A stretch of 64,000 nt of DNA from Bacteroidales bacterium. Lineage in GTDB: Bacteria; Bacteroidota; Bacteroidia; Bacteroidales; Tenuifilaceae. Below, one piece after another: positions 42,654-52,588 of the stretch. The notes under the pieces were generated by a model. It was given only the letters and a program-made list of their open reading frames with translations. It was not told the DNA's origin and made no database searches. Numbering within the stretch: the first letter of the stretch is position 1; each line of letters begins with the position of its first letter. The DNA is taken from the NCBI GenBank assembly GCA_013376985.1, contig JACABB010000002.1, forward strand, positions 206,523-270,522. The letters run 5' to 3'. The position numbers and the translations under genes were made by a program.

Positions 42654-43633
42654 TACATTTCTACCTCTTTTACCATTTTAAGTATTTCCTTCCACGTTTC
42701 ATCATTCATTTTAGGACCAACCACCTCAATTACCTTGCCTGAGAGAATTGCACCAATCTGACCACACTTATTAAGCGGTAGATTTTTTGCTAATCCATAC
42801 AAAAAACCTGCGGCATATAAATCACCGGCACCTGTGGTATCCAAACTATTTACCTTGATAACCCCTACATTCACAACCTCATTTTTTCTTTTGATCATTG
42901 AGCCTTTAGAACCTATCTTGACAACGGCAATATCTACCAACTTTGCAATCTCATGTAACGATTCTTCTGGTGATTTTCCTGTAAATGCTTTTGCCTCTTC
43001 TTCATTTGCAAAAAGAATATCAACATACTTCTCGATCATCTCTTTAAGGAATTCACGATTGGCCTCAACAACATTATAACTAGCCATATCCAGAGATATT
43101 TTCACCCCTTTCTCATGAGCAAGTTGCATTGCTTTCCTAATGAGTTCGTGGTTCTGAACAAGATATCCCTCAATATGGAAATAACTATACCCGTCAAACA
43201 TATCAGGGGTTATCTCATCAGGAGTCATTTCGATTGCCGCACCAAGATAAGTTCCAAAAGTTCGCTCAGAATCTTTTGAGATAAATACCGTTGCTCTTCC
43301 CGTTTGGGCTTTCCCTTTTAGTAAAATGGGTTCAATCCCATTCTTTATCATATCATCACGGTAGTATTCGCCAAACTTATCATCACTGATTTTTCCAATG
43401 AACGAACAAGGAATTCCAACATTGGCTATTCCATTTATAGTATTTGCAGCACTCCCACCCGCTGCTACATTTTGCTTTAGCCCCTTTGTTGCCTCTGTGG
43501 CCAATTTCAAAAAATTCTCATTCACCAACTGCATGCTGCCTCTTGGCAGGTTGAGTTGATTAAGGATATTATCATTCTCAATGCTTATTAAAACATCTAC
43601 CAAAGCATTTCCAAGTCCTAGTATTTTAGTCAT
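42653..43633 (-). CDS. Adenosine kinase-like PfkB sugar kinase
   Basis: This encodes 326 residues from the ATG of MTKILGLGNALVDVLIS; a longer frame from 43675 would add 14 residues before the usual family start and is not preferred. PfkB marks are AGGSAANTINGIANVG near residue 58, ISLDMASYNVVEANREF, FANEEEAKAFTG and the anion hole/catalytic Asp in DTTGAGDLYAAGFLYGL. It likely phosphorylates adenosine or a related nucleoside with ATP in the cytoplasm; ribokinase-type substrates cannot be excluded. It stands alone and its stop codon overlaps the terminator stem. Confidence 0.87.
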   Translation of the reverse strand: MTKILGLGNALVDVLISIENDNILNQLNLPRGSMQLVNENFLKLATEATKGLKQNVAAGGSAANTINGIANVGIPCSFIGKISDDKFGEYYRDDMIKNGIEPILLKGKAQTGRATVFISKDSERTFGTYLGAAIEMTPDEITPDMFDGYSYFHIEGYLVQNHELIRKAMQLAHEKGVKISLDMASYNVVEANREFLKEMIEKYVDILFANEEEAKAFTGKSPEESLHEIAKLVDIAVVKIGSKGSMIKRKNEVVNVGVIKVNSLDTTGAGDLYAAGFLYGLAKNLPLNKCGQIGAILSGKVIEVVGPKMNDETWKEILKMVKEVEM

Positions 43634-43934
43634 TGCGATTTTATTATGTAAAACGTTTTTTGTAAAAATATTCAATTTAAGAATTGAGACCGCTCTGACT
43701 GTAAATTATTTTGTCCTAAATATTTTTATTGCATCAAAACTAAAGGGAATAAAGCCTAAGAGATTAAAATAACTACAAAATTCACAAAATATAGAACTAA
43801 TAATATTGAAAAAACTTAATACGATGATTGCAGAGCAATTAAGAGATCACCGATCACCACCGTAATTTATATATAGTCTAATTTATAATTACACATTAAT
43901 TTTAGTGGTTTTGAAAAGCTAAACTGCCAGAATT

Positions 43935-44913
43935 ATGGGAAGAAAAACTTTACAAATACAAGGCTATGCTCCCTAACAAATAAAATCTCTGCTTAATAGG
44001 GATGAAAAATATACCATAGGCATCAGGTTATATGCCGTATACTAGGTCTCCATTGGCCAGTCAACCCGGAAGTTGGAGAACCTGTACGATGCTAGCTTCA
44101 AGCAGATATGTAATTGGGTTCACCGATTTGAAGAGTATGGGGTGAATGGCCTGAAAGATAAGCCCAGAAGCGGCCATAATCCGAAACTGACTGAAAAAAA
44201 ATTGAAGGAGTTAAGCGCCGCTGCATAATAATAGACCTGATAAGTTTGGCTATAACACCGCCAAATGGAATGGGCCAATTCTTAAGGAATACATACAAAA
44301 GCATTTTCAAGAAACATACAGAAAGGCGAGGTATATAATTTACTCAAGAAGTTCGGCTTTACATGCCAAAAGGGGAAAGCCCAGTACCCCGAAGCCGACG
44401 AGCAGAAAAGGGATGAGTCTTGGGTTACAATAAAAAAACTAAAAAAAGAACCACATGGAATCGTAATCCCATCTGAGGATGGATTCGGCCTGAGCAATAC
44501 GGCAACCATATCGTATAATTGGACGCCATGCGGGAAGCAGTCCAAGGTAATTTGCAAACAAAATAGAAGAGAAAGGCAACGATAAGAACTTCAAAGGGTA
44601 CTTGAAGAAAATACGGAATACTTTTAGCGATGCGCCAAAGATAATATTGATACTGGATAATGTGAGATAGCACCACGCCAAACTTCTAAGCAGTTTTCTG
44701 GCAGGAAACAAAAAGTTGGAAATGCTTTATTTACCAACTTACTCACCAGATTCAAGCCCCTCTGAAAGAGCCTGGTGGTTTATGAGGAAATCAATAACCC
44801 ATAACAGGTTTATCGAAAGTTTGAATTTGAGAAAAGTAAAGTTTTGGCAAATGTTTTCTCACTTTCTAGCACCAAATAAAAAAATAATTAGTATTTGTGC
44901 AATCAACTATTAG
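43935..44913 (+). pseudogene. Decayed IS630-family transposase
   Basis: The plus strand reads as an IS630 transposase broken by stops and frame changes: MGRKTLQIQGYAP, stop, QIKSLLNRDEKYTIGIRLYA, stop, then ASFKQICNWVHRFEEYGVNG and LKDKPRSGHNPKLTEKKLKE (helix-turn-helix). Next come KFGYNTAKWNGPILKEYIQK, VYNLLKKFGFTCQKGKAQYP, a mutated first catalytic block SEDGFGLSNTATISYNWTPC, then LILDNVR, stop, HHAKL and LYLPTYSPDSSPSERAWWF. At least four stops and two shifts make it inactive. The last 65 codons (44716-44913) are intact by chance. No terminal inverted repeats could be fixed. Confidence 0.82.
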
Positions 44914-44935
44914 ACTTTATATAAAAAATGTACTG

Positions 44936-45560
44936 GACTATCTTGTGGCGCGACACAATGTTGTAATCCACAAAAAGGCTTTGCAGAATTTTCTAAAAAA
45001 ACACTTGGCGATATCTGGAAAAGAGCCAGACTGTTACTAAAATCAAACACAATAAGGATAACTTTAAGGTACAACAACAAATACAAAACTTTAAAAATTG
45101 AAAAACAACGACTACATAGATCTTGGGAAGATGATAGTTGTTTTGGGTTTACGACAAATATGCCATATAAATGACAAATGAAGCTCCCCGCCACGGGATA
45201 TCAGAGCCTCCGTACAAGGTTGAAATGTGCGCCCCAAGGGGCGGGGAATTGAACCCAAAAGAGATTAAAAACCAATGCTGCTAAAGAAGTTATTAGGTGT
45301 TTGGGTGTAATTAACCGTAAAAACGATCTATTCTTTGGAATGGATGAAACGACCAACACCGACAAGTTCATCCTGTTTCTGGATAAATTTGTAGATCAGA
45401 GAGTCAATAGGACTGCTGTAATACTTGACAACTCACCAATCCAATAGCAAAAACCAGAGCGTGGAAAGAGAAAGGTTTATTGATTTCCACTTTATCACCG
45501 CATTACCTGATAGAAATTTTTCGGCAAAGAATCAAATATCAATGGTTAACTTTTAAGCAT
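44936..45560 (+). pseudogene. Second decayed IS630-type element, split
   Basis: A second, different IS630-type transposase is scattered here. A head fragment reads LDYLVARHNVVIHKKALQNF and LKKHLAISGKEPD (44940-45040). A catalytic fragment from 45276 reads VIRCLGVINRKNDLFFGMDE, TNTDKFILFLDKFVDQRVNR and TAVILDNSPIQ (catalytic Asp in LDN), then a stop and, in another frame, AWKEKGLLISTLSPHYLIEI and IKYQWLTFKH. A GC-rich inverted repeat (45185-45247) lies between the parts. It is inactive. Confidence 0.7.
45185..45247. repeat. GC-rich inverted repeat inside the IS graveyard
   Basis: TCCCCGCC (45185-45192) pairs with GGCGGGGA (45240-45247). Inside lies a second palindrome, CGCCCC-AA-GGGGCG (45230-45243), that would compete with the outer pairing. 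The segment is strikingly GC-rich against its AT-rich surroundings, suggesting the end of another mobile element. Confidence 0.5.
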
Positions 45561-45762
45561 GTCTCTCATCGCAAAGAATAATTGTCATATTTACTCAGTA
45601 ACATGAGCAAATCATACAACAAAAATATTAATCGCACCCACGAACAATCTTAAGCAACCAATAATTCTTCATATTTCTGGGATGTTTGGGTTGATATATG
45701 TCAATGGTGAACATATTTGCTAAAGGGAATATATATTTAGAACAATTATATAGGAATATGAA
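45561..45762. other. Non-coding gap after IS remnants
   Basis: I see no credible gene or known signal in these 200 bases; the sequence is AT-rich and probably left by decay of the adjoining elements. Confidence 0.4.
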
Positions 45763-45790
45763 AGCCCTCAAATTAGAGTACTTGAGGGCT
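45763..45790 (-). terminator. Hairpin after SH3-like lipoprotein gene
   Basis: AGCCCTCAA (45763-45771) pairs with TTGAGGGCT (45782-45790) around a 10-base loop, 20 bases after the lipoprotein stop on the minus strand. The U-tract is short (TTTC). Confidence 0.6.
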
Positions 45791-45810
45791 ATTGTTTTGA
45801 AATAACTTTT

Positions 45811-46506
45811 CTATTCAACTTTAACTGTATCGGAAACAATTTCTTCTTTTCCAATCTCTTTTTTTGGCAATGATGATAAGAAAATTGAACCTGAAAAATC
45901 TGAATTGTTTAATATTTCATTAATTGCTTCATAGCGTTTATTTAAATCTGAAATTTCTAAAGCTTTACTAGCAAATTTTGCAACAGCAATATCTACATCA
46001 CTATAGGTTACAGATTTTGATTTAAGCCAGCCCATTTCAATCCATTTTCCATCTTTCCTTTTACCAGCAACCTCAATAAATCCATCTTTCTCAGACTTTA
46101 CGGCAATAATATCCATCTTTGAAAATGATTTTCCAGTTTTATTTAATAAATCAGGGCGTGAATACATCTCAGAATTCTCAATAATTGCAGCAGCTTTGCT
46201 ATTTACAATAACAAAATCACTTTGAACCCAGCCTTCTTTTCCATCTTTTAGTTTTACATTAATATATGTAATACGTTTTTTGCCTGATTTATCTTCTTTT
46301 GATTTATCAAGATACGTTGTTGTTTCACCTATGCTAATAGAACTTAACCATTTTCCAGATTCCTCTGGTGATTCTTTTAAAGAAACATTGTCCCATATAC
46401 AAACAGCATTGTTATTATCTGATAATCCATTGTTTGAACCACCCCCAGAGCAAGAAAACCCTATAGATATTATAAGAGTGAAAATGAATAAATTATTTTT
46501 TTTCAT
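45811..46506 (-). CDS. SH3-like domain lipoprotein
   Basis: This encodes 231 residues with a lipoprotein signal (NNLFIFTLIISIGFSCSGGG, lipidated Cys). Two bacterial SH3-like repeats follow: VCIWDNVSLKESPEESGKWL to GKEGWVQSDFVIV, and ENSEMYSRPDLLNKTGKSFS to KWIEMGWLKSKSV. SH3-like domains often bind peptidoglycan or proteins in the periplasm. A C-terminal helical tail (SKALEISDLNKRYEAINEIL) ends the protein. It is flanked by a hairpin downstream and by IS remnants, with no partner genes. Confidence 0.75.
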   Translation of the reverse strand: MKKNNLFIFTLIISIGFSCSGGGSNNGLSDNNNAVCIWDNVSLKESPEESGKWLSSISIGETTTYLDKSKEDKSGKKRITYINVKLKDGKEGWVQSDFVIVNSKAAAIIENSEMYSRPDLLNKTGKSFSKMDIIAVKSEKDGFIEVAGKRKDGKWIEMGWLKSKSVTYSDVDIAVAKFASKALEISDLNKRYEAINEILNNSDFSGSIFLSSLPKKEIGKEEIVSDTVKVE

Positions 46507-46871
46507 TTGTTTAGTTTTTGTTGTTTTATGTTATTAGAAATTAAAGGTATAAAATAGAATTAATAAAACAAATTTCAATTTTAGAATATTTCCTACATGG
46601 TAGTAAACATAAGATTATATCGTGCATTAGCTATTTTTTAACAAACAACCTCTGTATCAATTTCTTATATTTGAATCAATGGAAAACTGGAATAAATAAA
46701 CAAAAAGCAACTCTTTTATCTTCCAATATAGGCTTTGTCGAACCCGTAAACTCGATTCCAACCCTGCATCACCATACCAAATATTGCATATAAATACATT
46801 GTTGTACTTCTTGAATAAAACTGACGTTAAACCATATGAATGAGACAAGGAAACAGGCACAACAATTTTAC
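46507..46871. other. Gap without supported gene
   Basis: This AT-rich stretch lies between the lipoprotein start and the terminator of the protease gene. It should contain the lipoprotein promoter on the minus strand. One 67-codon minus-strand frame (46657-46860) has no recognisable similarity or start signal and I do not accept it. Confidence 0.4.
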
Positions 46872-46907
46872 TAAAAAACCCGAACTGTTTTCTTTAACAA
46901 TTCGGGT
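46872..46907 (-). terminator. Terminator of the C-terminal processing protease gene
   Basis: On the minus strand ACCCGAATTG (46898-46907) pairs with CAGTTCGGGT (46878-46887), one mismatch, followed by TTTTTTAG. It lies 26 bases after the protease stop codon. Confidence 0.75.
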
Positions 46908-46932
46908 CTTAAGGATTTATTAGGAAGTCAGA

Positions 46933-48645
46933 TTAAGCGCTTAATGCAATCAACGGTTTTTTAGGATGTATTTTTAATTGAGAGCATACCCAATTCTCGA
47001 TGCTGATTTTAGGGTTGAATAATGATAGTTTACCGCTTATATCTTTTTTCGAAAAATAGTCAATGGCTTTCTGGAGCGTTTCATCAACTTCAAGAATATA
47101 AGGATAGAAGCCGTCATTATCGATAATGTTTCGTGCTATTACGGCTTTCAGTTGTGTTTCCAAAATAAATTTTGAATGGTCAATTTGTTTAACGTTAGGT
47201 TGTATCCCATTTTTTTGAGCATATGCAATGAACTCTTTTAGCAGATCGAAACTGCTGAGGAATTTTTTAACAGATTCAAAATCTTTAATACTACGAACTT
47301 CATTCCGATGCTTATCCGTAAACTCAAATGCAAATCGGTAAATAAGATTTCGGTTTGCAACCTTAGTTAGATAAGGGCTAATACCAGTTGTATCCATAGG
47401 TATAAATATATCGGGCATAATACCGCCGCCGCCATAAACAATTCTACCACCCACAGTATGAAACTTAAGGGAATCAGCGAATTTTATGCTATCGGCCTGT
47501 TGAAATTCGCCATGTCGGAAACGATTGCTAATATCATTAAAATACTCATCATCACCTGGGTTGTAATGCTTTTGAATGCTTCGACCCGATGGGGTATAGT
47601 AACGTGCTGTGGTTAATCTTAATGCCGAACCATCTTTAAAGAATACCTGTTCTTGAACCAGCCCTTTGCCAAATGATCTTCTTCCAATTATTGTACCCCT
47701 ATCGTTATCTTGAATAGCTCCAGCAAGAATTTCGCTAGCCGATGCTGAAAATTCATCAATAAGAATTATTACTTTTTCTTTAACACACTCCCCCCCAGGG
47801 TTTGAGAATATATTTTGACGTGATCTGGATTTGCCCTGAGTATAAACAATCAGTTTTGTTGAATCTAAGAATTCATCGGCAATATCTGTAGCTGCATCCA
47901 TGTAACCACCACTGTTTCCTCTCAAATCAAGGATGAGTTTTTTCATTCCCATTCCTTTTAGTTTAATAACAGCCTTAAGGAATTCATGGTATGTAGTTTT
48001 AGCAAATGTTGTTATTTTGATATAACCAATATCATTTGTTGGCATATAACTAACATCAATGCTATAAATTGGTATTTTAGCACGTGTAATTTCGAAATCA
48101 ATCAATTCGTTAACACCGTTGCGCTTAACACCAATTTTAACTTTAGTACCTGTGGGGCCTTTAAGAAGTTTTGGAACGCTATCCTGTGGAAATTTTACTC
48201 CAGCAACTATTCTCCCATTTATTTTGATAATTCTATCCCCAGCAAGAACACCAAGTCTTTCCGATGGTCCACCCTTAATAGGATTAACCACAACAACTGT
48301 ATCCTTGGTTACATTATACTGAACTCCAATGCCATCGAACCCACCCTCTAATGGTTCGTTCAAACTTTGAAACTCTGAGGCTGGAATATATATTGAGTGA
48401 GGATCGAGATTCTTTAATACTGCAGGAAGAGCCTGTTCCACAAGTTTTTCCATTCTAATTGTATCAACATAATCGTCTTCAATATATTTAAGAACGCTGG
48501 TAAGTTTATCTGTTTTTGGATTAACGAGTAGGCTTGTTCTAACATTGCCCTTATTAAGTTTGAATCCGATAACAATTCCAACAATTAATACAACACCCAA
48601 AATAATTGGGTAGATAATATCTCTCTTCCTATTTTCGTATTGCAT
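46933..48645 (-). CDS. C-terminal processing peptidase (S41A)
   Basis: This encodes 570 residues. An N-terminal membrane helix (IIYPIILGVVLIVGIVIGF) anchors a PDZ domain (GGFDGIGVQYNVTKDTVVVV; GDRIIKINGRIVAGVKFPQD) and an S41 domain with DLRGNSGGYMDAATDIADEF, catalytic Ser in DEFSASASEILAGAIQDND and Lys in GRRSFGKGLVQEQ. It should trim C-termini of periplasmic proteins. It is clearly a housekeeping CtpA/Prc relative and different from the S41 enzyme at 2995-5103. The dCMP deaminase gene lies ten bases upstream, so they are co-transcribed. Confidence 0.92.
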   Translation of the reverse strand: MQYENRKRDIIYPIILGVVLIVGIVIGFKLNKGNVRTSLLVNPKTDKLTSVLKYIEDDYVDTIRMEKLVEQALPAVLKNLDPHSIYIPASEFQSLNEPLEGGFDGIGVQYNVTKDTVVVVNPIKGGPSERLGVLAGDRIIKINGRIVAGVKFPQDSVPKLLKGPTGTKVKIGVKRNGVNELIDFEITRAKIPIYSIDVSYMPTNDIGYIKITTFAKTTYHEFLKAVIKLKGMGMKKLILDLRGNSGGYMDAATDIADEFLDSTKLIVYTQGKSRSRQNIFSNPGGECVKEKVIILIDEFSASASEILAGAIQDNDRGTIIGRRSFGKGLVQEQVFFKDGSALRLTTARYYTPSGRSIQKHYNPGDDEYFNDISNRFRHGEFQQADSIKFADSLKFHTVGGRIVYGGGGIMPDIFIPMDTTGISPYLTKVANRNLIYRFAFEFTDKHRNEVRSIKDFESVKKFLSSFDLLKEFIAYAQKNGIQPNVKQIDHSKFILETQLKAVIARNIIDNDGFYPYILEVDETLQKAIDYFSKKDISGKLSLFNPKISIENWVCSQLKIHPKKPLIALSA

Positions 48646-48655
48646 AAAGAATGTA

Positions 48656-49096
48656 TTATAATTCTAATTTGACGATCTCAATATTTGCTCTCTGTAAAAG
48701 TTCAATTCCTTCAACCTTATGGTAATCATCCTTGAAAACAACCCTTCGGATACCCGATTGAATAATTAGTTTAGCGCATTCAACACATGGGGCGGATGTG
48801 ACATATAGCGTAGAACCCTCGCTGCTGTTATTTGATTTAGCTACTTTTGTAATAGCATTTGCCTCTGCGTGCAAAACGTAAGATTTGGTTTTTCCTTCCT
48901 CGTCTTCACAAATATTCTCGAAACCAGAGGGAGTTCCATTAAATCCATCGGAAATTATCATCCGGCCTTTTACTAATAATGCTCCAACTTGTCGGCGTAT
49001 GCAGTAGGAATTTTTAGCCCAAATCTGAGCCATTTCGAGGTAACGACGGTCGAACTGATCTTGTCTTTCTCCGTAGGGATACAGCTCTTTGTTCAT
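48656..49096 (-). CDS. Deoxycytidylate (dCMP) deaminase family protein
   Basis: This encodes 146 residues of the zinc-dependent cytidine/dCMP deaminase fold: the metal and proton-transfer motif HAEANAI and the two-cysteine motif PCVECAKLI. The N-terminal YLEMAQIWAKNSYCIRRQVG and FNGTPSGFENICED are typical of dCMP deaminase, which makes dUMP for thymidylate synthesis. It is the first gene before the processing protease. Confidence 0.9.
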   Translation of the reverse strand: MNKELYPYGERQDQFDRRYLEMAQIWAKNSYCIRRQVGALLVKGRMIISDGFNGTPSGFENICEDEEGKTKSYVLHAEANAITKVAKSNNSSEGSTLYVTSAPCVECAKLIIQSGIRRVVFKDDYHKVEGIELLQRANIEIVKLEL

Positions 49097-49234
49097 ACAA
49101 TAAAGCGGATTAACCGATTGTTGTTTTGTACGTTGTTTTGATCGATAAATATCCTTGTTCTGAAATCTTTAAATCAATAAATTGAAATTTGAACTGACAA
49201 TAAATATGGGGATTACACCATTTTTTGTAATATA

Positions 49235-49261
49235 AAAAAACCCTCATTCCGAGGGTTTTTT
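49235..49261. terminator. Terminator after tRNA-Leu
   Basis: AAAAAACCCTC (49235-49245) and GAGGGTTTTTT (49251-49261) form an 11-base perfect stem with a five-base loop and U-tracts on either strand. It lies seven bases past the tRNA 3' end on the minus strand. Confidence 0.8.
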
Positions 49262-49268
49262 CGGTAAG

Positions 49269-49352
49269 TACCCGGGGCCGGGATCGAACCGGCACGGTAT
49301 CGCTACCACTGGTGTTTGAGACCAGCGCGTCTACCAATTCCGCCACCCGGGC
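49269..49352 (-). tRNA. tRNA-Leu, anticodon CAA
   Basis: This 84-base class II tRNA begins GCCCGGGTGGCGGAATTGGT. The anticodon stem/loop is CTGGT-CTCAAAC-ACCAG, giving anticodon CAA, which reads the Leu codon UUG. The long variable arm, the TTCGATC T-loop and the acceptor stem GCCCGGG/CCCGGGT (one G-U pair) are complete. No CCA is encoded; CTT follows the discriminator A, so CCA must be added after transcription. A protein-like frame across it (beginning MAELVDALVSN) is a shadow typical of tRNA-Leu. Confidence 0.95.
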
Positions 49353-49438
49353 AGTAAATCTAAGAACTTTGGGTTGCGAAGATATAAAGTTTATTTGGTT
49401 TGGGCAATATCGAAATCAAATGTTATGCAAAATAGTTG

Positions 49439-51364
49439 TTACACTGCCTTCCCAATAATTTTATGCGCAACCAGTTTCTTAGCTGTTTGATATATCCCCT
49501 CTACATCAAACCCACACTCTTTATATAGTTGTTGCTGAGTTCCATGCTCAACAAAACGATCCGGAATTCCTAATCGAATTACTTTTGTGCTAAAATCGTT
49601 ATCGTTTAACCATTCTAAAATAGCACTTCCAAATCCTCCTTGTATGCAGCCATCCTCAATGGTTATAATATTATCAAACTTTTGCCCAATGGATTTAAGA
49701 AGGGCTTCATCCAGAGGTTTAGTAAAGCGCATATCATAATGTGCAATGCTTACACCTTCAGATTCAAGCATATCTGCTGCAACAGCAGCAAAATTTCCAA
49801 TATGACCGAATGTTACAAAAGCAAGATCCGATCCCTCCCTCACAACCCTACCTTTTCCAATCGGAATTTGAGAGAATGGTTTTATCCAATCCACCATAAC
49901 CCCATTTCCTCTTGGGTAACGAATCGAGAATGGACCACCTCCTTCTAACTGAGCAGTGTACATCATATTACGAAGTTCCTCCTCGTTCATAGGTGCTGCT
50001 ACAATCATGTTAGGAATGTTTCGGAGATAAGATATATCGAATGCTCCATGGTGTGTAGCACCATCATCGCCAACCAATCCACCACGATCTAGACAAAGAA
50101 TAACTTGTAACTTTTGAATTGCTACATCATGTATTATTTGATCGTAGGCTCTTTGCATGAATGAAGAGTATATATTACAGAACGGTACATAACCCTCTGC
50201 CGCTAAACCAGCCGAGAAGGTTACCGCATGTTGCTCGGCAATGCCAACATCAAATGTTCGATCGGGCATCAATTCCATCATAATATTCATTGAGCAACCG
50301 CTAGCCATAGCAGGAGTAATTCCAAGAATTTTACTATTTGTTGATGCCAATTCAACCAGAGTTCTTCCAAAAACATCCTGATATCGGGGAGGAGTGGGCT
50401 TATCGTTTACAACAACAATTCTTTCACCAGTTGATTTATTGAATACTCCGGGAGCATGGAATAGCGTTTGGTTTTCCTCCGCAGGAGTAAATCCTTTTCC
50501 CTTTGTTGTTATGCAATGTAAAAGTTTTGGCCCCGGAATATTTTTTAAATCGCGTAATATTTTTGTTAGATAGACTACATCGTGACCATCTACAGGGCCG
50601 AAATATCGAAATCCAAGCGATTCAAAAAGATTACTCTGTTTTAGCAGGGTAACTTTTATTGCATTTTCAATTTTTTGAACTGCGGAGCGAGTTTTTGGAC
50701 CAAGTTTATCCACTTTACCCAGTATATTCCAAACATCAGTCTTAAATTTATTGTACGTTTTTGATGTTGTAATATCGAGAAGGTACTCCTTTAATGCACC
50801 AACATTTGGATCGATGGCAATGTTATTATCATTAAGAATAACAAGCAGGTTTGATTTTTCGATACCCCCATTATTCAACCCCTCAAAGGCAAGACCTCCC
50901 GTTAAGGAACCATCCCCAATAACAGCAACAACCTGACGTTTATTTCCCTCTTTTTGAGATGCAATAGCCATTCCAAGAGCAGCAGATATTGAGGTTGATG
51001 AGTGACCCGTTCCGAAAGAGTCATACTCACTCTCGCTACGTTTAGGAAAACCGCTAATCCCCTTATATTTTCTATTGGTATGGAAAACTGATTTTCGACC
51101 AGTTAGTATCTTATGCCCATAAGCCTGATGTCCAACATCCCAGATAATTCTATCTTCGGGTGTGTTGAAAATATAATGTAAGGCAACAGTAAGCTCAACC
51201 ACACCCAGGCTGGCACCAAAATGCCCAGGGTTTTCGCATACAACATCAATAATAAACTGCCTCAACTCACCGCTTAGCTGCACGAGTTGATCCGATTCAA
51301 GTTTTTTTAAATCGCTTGGATAATTAATCTGATCTAATAAAGGGTAGCTACCGCTCATATTCAA
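49439..51364 (-). CDS. dxs: 1-deoxy-D-xylulose-5-phosphate synthase
   Basis: This 641-residue enzyme joins pyruvate and glyceraldehyde 3-phosphate using thiamine diphosphate, the first step of the non-mevalonate isoprenoid pathway. Landmarks are [33 protein letters not shown], the cofactor site [20 protein letters not shown] to [41 protein letters not shown] and [20 protein letters not shown]. Length is typical (about 620-640). It is a single gene divergent from the OmpA lipoprotein gene. Confidence 0.96.
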   Translation of the reverse strand: MNMSGSYPLLDQINYPSDLKKLESDQLVQLSGELRQFIIDVVCENPGHFGASLGVVELTVALHYIFNTPEDRIIWDVGHQAYGHKILTGRKSVFHTNRKYKGISGFPKRSESEYDSFGTGHSSTSISAALGMAIASQKEGNKRQVVAVIGDGSLTGGLAFEGLNNGGIEKSNLLVILNDNNIAIDPNVGALKEYLLDITTSKTYNKFKTDVWNILGKVDKLGPKTRSAVQKIENAIKVTLLKQSNLFESLGFRYFGPVDGHDVVYLTKILRDLKNIPGPKLLHCITTKGKGFTPAEENQTLFHAPGVFNKSTGERIVVVNDKPTPPRYQDVFGRTLVELASTNSKILGITPAMASGCSMNIMMELMPDRTFDVGIAEQHAVTFSAGLAAEGYVPFCNIYSSFMQRAYDQIIHDVAIQKLQVILCLDRGGLVGDDGATHHGAFDISYLRNIPNMIVAAPMNEEELRNMMYTAQLEGGGPFSIRYPRGNGVMVDWIKPFSQIPIGKGRVVREGSDLAFVTFGHIGNFAAVAADMLESEGVSIAHYDMRFTKPLDEALLKSIGQKFDNIITIEDGCIQGGFGSAILEWLNDNDFSTKVIRLGIPDRFVEHGTQQQLYKECGFDVEGIYQTAKKLVAHKIIGKAV

Positions 51365-51495
51365 CCTCGGATGTTTATCGGTGCAAAGTTAAAACAATTT
51401 AACCCGTAAAAACCTTTTTTGTTTAACGATGAGTAACGTCTATTATTTTATCTTTGCTCTAATCCAAATTGTAAAGATTGTTAAAAAATCTATCT

Positions 51496-52527
51496 ATGTC
51501 AAAAATAAGTAAATCCCTTTACATCTGCATAGTGCTTGCATCCTTTTTGTTGGGCTGTGTGCCTGCAAAAGAATTTCAGGCATTACAGGATAAAAATTTG
51601 AAATGTGAGGAAGAACGCGAAAAGTTTTCGACCGAAAACGAATCGTTAAATGTTAGAGTTACAGAATGCGATACAAAGCTAAAGGTACTTCAAAAGGAGG
51701 TTGATGGGCTTATGGCTGATAGCGCAAATCGTTCGGTTGAGCTAAAGCGATTAAGAGAGGATTATGAACGGGTATCTAGTAAATATAATGAATTACAGGA
51801 GTTACAGCAAAACCTGATGCAAGGAAACCAAAAGGAGACCCGAAAGGTGCTTAGCCAACTCCAGATAACTCAAAAAGAGTTACAGGATAAGGAGGATGCT
51901 TTAAAGGAGTTGGAAAGAAAATTACTTCTGCGAAAGAGCAATTTGGATCAAATGCAGGTCAATCTAGATAATCTAAATAAAGAGCTTGAATTGCGTAATG
52001 CAAGGTTGATTGAGCTTGAAAAGATACTCCGTAGCAAAGATTCTATTGTACTTGCCCTTAAGAAAAAGGTTACCGATGCGCTTTATGGCTTTGAGGGAAA
52101 GGGTTTAAGCATAAAAGTACAAAATGGGAAGGTGTATGTTTCATTAGAGGAGAAGTTGATGTTTAAATCGGGTAAGTACGATGTAGATCCTAAGGGTGCA
52201 ACAGCCCTTAAGCAGCTAATCCCAGTACTTGAGCAAAATCCCGATATAAATATTTTAGTTGAAGGGCATACCGATGATGTTCCCTTTAAAGGAAACGCTG
52301 TACTGCTTGATAATTGGGACTTAAGCACCAAGCGAGCAACAACAATCCTTCGGATTTTAGTGAACGGCACAAAAATTAACCCAGCAAGGGTTACCGCTGC
52401 TGGTCGAAGCCAATACGTTCCTCTCGATAAAACCAAAACTCCCGAGGCACGCCAGAAAAATCGAAGGACAGAGATAATCCTTACTCCAAAACTGGATGAG
52501 CTGTTTAAACTGCTGGAATCGAACTAA
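51496..52527 (+). CDS. OmpA-family lipoprotein with long coiled coil
   Basis: This encodes 343 residues from MSKISKSLYICIVLASFLLG; an ATG 18 bases earlier gives six extra residues and a poorer signal. The lipobox SFLLGC is followed by about 190 residues of coiled coil (SVELKRLREDYERVSSKYNE; KKVTDALYGF at its end) and an OmpA C-terminal domain with the peptidoglycan-binding pattern NILVEGHTDDVPFKGNAVLL, NWDLSTKRATTILRIL and GRSQYVPLDKTKTPEARQKN. It tethers the outer membrane to the cell wall. Confidence 0.92.
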   Translation: MSKISKSLYICIVLASFLLGCVPAKEFQALQDKNLKCEEEREKFSTENESLNVRVTECDTKLKVLQKEVDGLMADSANRSVELKRLREDYERVSSKYNELQELQQNLMQGNQKETRKVLSQLQITQKELQDKEDALKELERKLLLRKSNLDQMQVNLDNLNKELELRNARLIELEKILRSKDSIVLALKKKVTDALYGFEGKGLSIKVQNGKVYVSLEEKLMFKSGKYDVDPKGATALKQLIPVLEQNPDINILVEGHTDDVPFKGNAVLLDNWDLSTKRATTILRILVNGTKINPARVTAAGRSQYVPLDKTKTPEARQKNRRTEIILTPKLDELFKLLESN

Positions 52528-52535
52528 ATGATTTT

Positions 52536-52569
52536 AAACCCCGAAGATTTTTCTTTGGGGTTTGCTTTT
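52536..52569 (+). terminator. Terminator after OmpA lipoprotein gene
   Basis: AAACCCCGAAGA (52536-52547) pairs with TCTTTGGGGTTT (52552-52563) with one G-T pair and a TTTT loop, followed by GCTTTTT. It lies eight bases after the stop. Confidence 0.75.
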
Positions 52570-52588
52570 TATCGGTAAGAATATCGAT

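Noticed and set aside
44098-44711. Several minus-strand frames of 70-91 codons
   Set aside because: They lie opposite the decayed IS630 transposase, whose plus-strand fragments carry the recognisable similarity.
46657-46860. 67-codon minus-strand frame
   Set aside because: No similarity, start signal or coding character; probably chance.
47986-48351. 121-codon plus-strand frame
   Set aside because: Shadow of the C-terminal processing protease on the other strand.
49110-49346. Protein-like frame beginning MAELVDALVSN
   Set aside because: It is the antisense-free translation of tRNA-Leu, a common false gene.
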